Assembly (NCBI RefSeq): GCF_004137685.1
Contig: NZ_QYBB01000005.1
Coordinates: 1 to 64,000 of the forward strand
DNA: 64,000 bases
Reading direction: 5' to 3'
Origin: Lichenibacterium minor
GTDB taxonomy: Bacteria; Pseudomonadota; Alphaproteobacteria; Rhizobiales; Beijerinckiaceae
In this document: one piece after another, positions 62,888-64,000 of the stretch
Layout of the letters: every line of letters starts with the position of its first letter
Position numbering within the stretch: position 1 is the first letter of the stretch
Position numbers and translations under genes: made by a program
Notes under the pieces: generated by a model
Told to the model about the DNA's origin: nothing
The model's database searches: none
The model's input: the letters and a program-made list of their open reading frames with translations, nothing else

Positions 62888-64000
62888 ATGGCGCTTTCGG
62901 CGAAGCTCGTGATGCGCCAGGGCCAAGCCCTGGTGATGACGCCGCAGCTGATGCAGGCGATCAAGCTTCTGCAGCTGTCGAATCTCGAGCTGGCCTCCTT
63001 CATCGAGGAGGAACTCGAGCGCAACCCGCTGCTCGAGCGCGCCGAGGACTCGCACGACCCGCGCGAGCACGAGCCGCCCGCCGAGGCCGCTCCGAGCGGC
63101 GACCCGGTCGAATCCGACTGGACCAGCGACGAATTCGCGACGGACCGCGGCGCGCTCGAAGCCGGGCTCGGCACCGAACTCGAGAACAGCTTCGACGGCG
63201 AGCGCGCCGGCCCCGCGGCCGATCCCGCCGGCGACATGATGGGCCTGTCCGCCACCTCCTGGACGGGCGCGCCGCCTTCGGCCGAGGGCGAAGCGTCGAG
63301 CCTCGAGCGCTACGTCGCGTCCCGCCCCTCGCTCCACGACCATCTGGCCGACCAGCTCCATCTCGCCGTGCCGGACCCGGTCGACCGCCTGATCGGCCTG
63401 AGCCTCATCGACGCGATCGACGAGGCCGGCTACCTGTCCGAGCCGCTCGACGCGGTGGCGGAGCGCCTGGGCGTCGACCTCGACCGCGTCGACGCCGTCC
63501 TCGGCGTGGTGCATGGCTTCGATCCCACCGGGATCGGGGCGCGCTCGCTGGCGGAATGCTTGGCGCTGCAGCTCAAGGAGCGGGACCGCTTCGACCCCGC
63601 CATGGCGGCGCTGATCGGCCATCTCGACCTCCTGGCGCGGCGCGACCACGCCGCCCTGCGCCGCATCTGCGGCGTCGACGACGAGGATCTCGCCGACATG
63701 GTGGGCGAGATCCGTCGCCTCGACCCCAAGCCCGGCCGGTCCTACGGTGGCGGACCGGTGCAGACCGTCGTGCCGGACGTGTATGTCCGCGCCGCGCCCG
63801 ACGGCTCCTGGCTGATCGATCTCAACACCGACGTGCTGCCCCGCGTGCTCGTCAACCAGACCTACCGGGCGCGCGTGGTGCGCGGCGCCAGCGACGCCGA
63901 CAAGAGCTTCGTCAACAACTGCCTGCAGACCGCCAACTGGCTCACCAAGAGCCTGGAGCAGCGCGCCCGCACCATCCTGAAGGTGTCGAGCGAGATCGTG
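62888..64000 (+). CDS. rpoN: RNA polymerase sigma-54 factor RpoN (cut by window end)
   Basis: The first 371 residues are visible. Region I is clear: QALVMTPQLMQAIKLLQLSNLELASFIEEELERNPLLE, which contacts activators and blocks melting. Then an acidic linker (about 55-140) and the core-binding domain with DAIDEAGYLSEPLDAVAERLGVD and HGFDPTGIGARSLAECLALQLKE. The DNA-binding RpoN box lies beyond the window. Follows lptB by 201 bases, the conserved order in proteobacteria. Confidence 0.97.
   Translation, partial: MALSAKLVMRQGQALVMTPQLMQAIKLLQLSNLELASFIEEELERNPLLERAEDSHDPREHEPPAEAAPSGDPVESDWTSDEFATDRGALEAGLGTELENSFDGERAGPAADPAGDMMGLSATSWTGAPPSAEGEASSLERYVASRPSLHDHLADQLHLAVPDPVDRLIGLSLIDAIDEAGYLSEPLDAVAERLGVDLDRVDAVLGVVHGFDPTGIGARSLAECLALQLKERDRFDPAMAALIGHLDLLARRDHAALRRICGVDDEDLADMVGEIRRLDPKPGRSYGGGPVQTVVPDVYVRAAPDGSWLIDLNTDVLPRVLVNQTYRARVVRGASDADKSFVNNCLQTANWLTKSLEQRARTILKVSSEIV

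Overview
The window is high-GC (roughly 70 percent by eye) bacterial chromosome with tightly packed genes on both strands. Gene content and order point to an alphaproteobacterium of the Hyphomicrobiales (Rhizobiales). Evidence includes a divergent phyR/nepR general stress locus, a MucR/Ros regulator, the bolA - J-domain - cobS - cobT neighbourhood of aerobic cobalamin makers, RNase D - lptC - lptA - lptB - rpoN, and hopanoid genes hpnLMIJK. I cannot resolve the genus. I saw no rRNA, tRNA, CRISPR array, transposase or phage gene.

Layout. 1-2.8 kb (minus): CsaA-like protein, TetR-like regulator, proC, YbjN. 2.98-4.3 kb: PhyR, an EcfG-type promoter and NepR. 4.4-8.7 kb: DUF2939 protein, a MarR - OmpR - EnvZ-like kinase operon and a GNAT acetyltransferase. 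8.7-11 kb: HerA-like ATPase and small unknowns. 11.2-16.4 kb: polyhydroxybutyrate-depolymerase-type esterase, SDR dehydrogenase, a large membrane protein, an alpha/beta hydrolase. 16.4-20.5 kb: TPR protein, rpmJ, old yellow enzyme, gpmA, dapB, bolA. 20.7-28.9 kb: J-domain protein, cobS, a DUF29 gene, cobT, an HWE kinase, a glutathionyl-hydroquinone reductase, an odd histidine phosphatase, and a cobalamin riboswitch in front of cbtB-cbtA. 28.9-31.9 kb: a clearly lower-GC TadG-TadE-TadE block. 32-46 kb: ABC exporter, amidase, class V aminotransferase, MucR, DUF2786, MscS, SIMPL protein, bluB, DeoR regulator plus MFS transporter, Smr, Tim44, FxsA, secB, gamma carbonic anhydrase. 46-50.7 kb: a three-subunit molybdenum hydroxylase like PaoABC, and DUF4142. 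50.7-56.8 kb: fghA and hpnK-J-I-M-L. 57-59.3 kb: a chemoreceptor with a small coupled gene. 59.3-64 kb: RNase D-like gene, lptC-lptA-lptB, and rpoN cut by the window end.

How the genes fit together. A cobalamin theme recurs in separate transcription units: CobS/CobT insert cobalt, BluB makes the lower ligand, and CbtA/CbtB are thought to import cobalt under riboswitch control. An envelope theme also recurs: HpnI/K/J tailor hopanoid head groups, HpnM/L probably serve transport, LptC/A/B move lipopolysaccharide, and MscS, FxsA, Tim44 and DUF4142 proteins are membrane or periplasmic. Stress control is represented by PhyR-NepR, with the partner sigma factor gene not in the window.

Points for follow-up: two genes (csaA and hpnI) that appear to start at CTG overlapping the upstream TGA; a DUF29 gene between cobS and cobT; a histidine phosphatase lacking the usual RHG arginine beside the cobalt uptake genes; the low-GC Tad block; a perfect hairpin whose loop is the nepR stop codon; and paired TTGCNNTGCA sites between the esterase and SDR genes.
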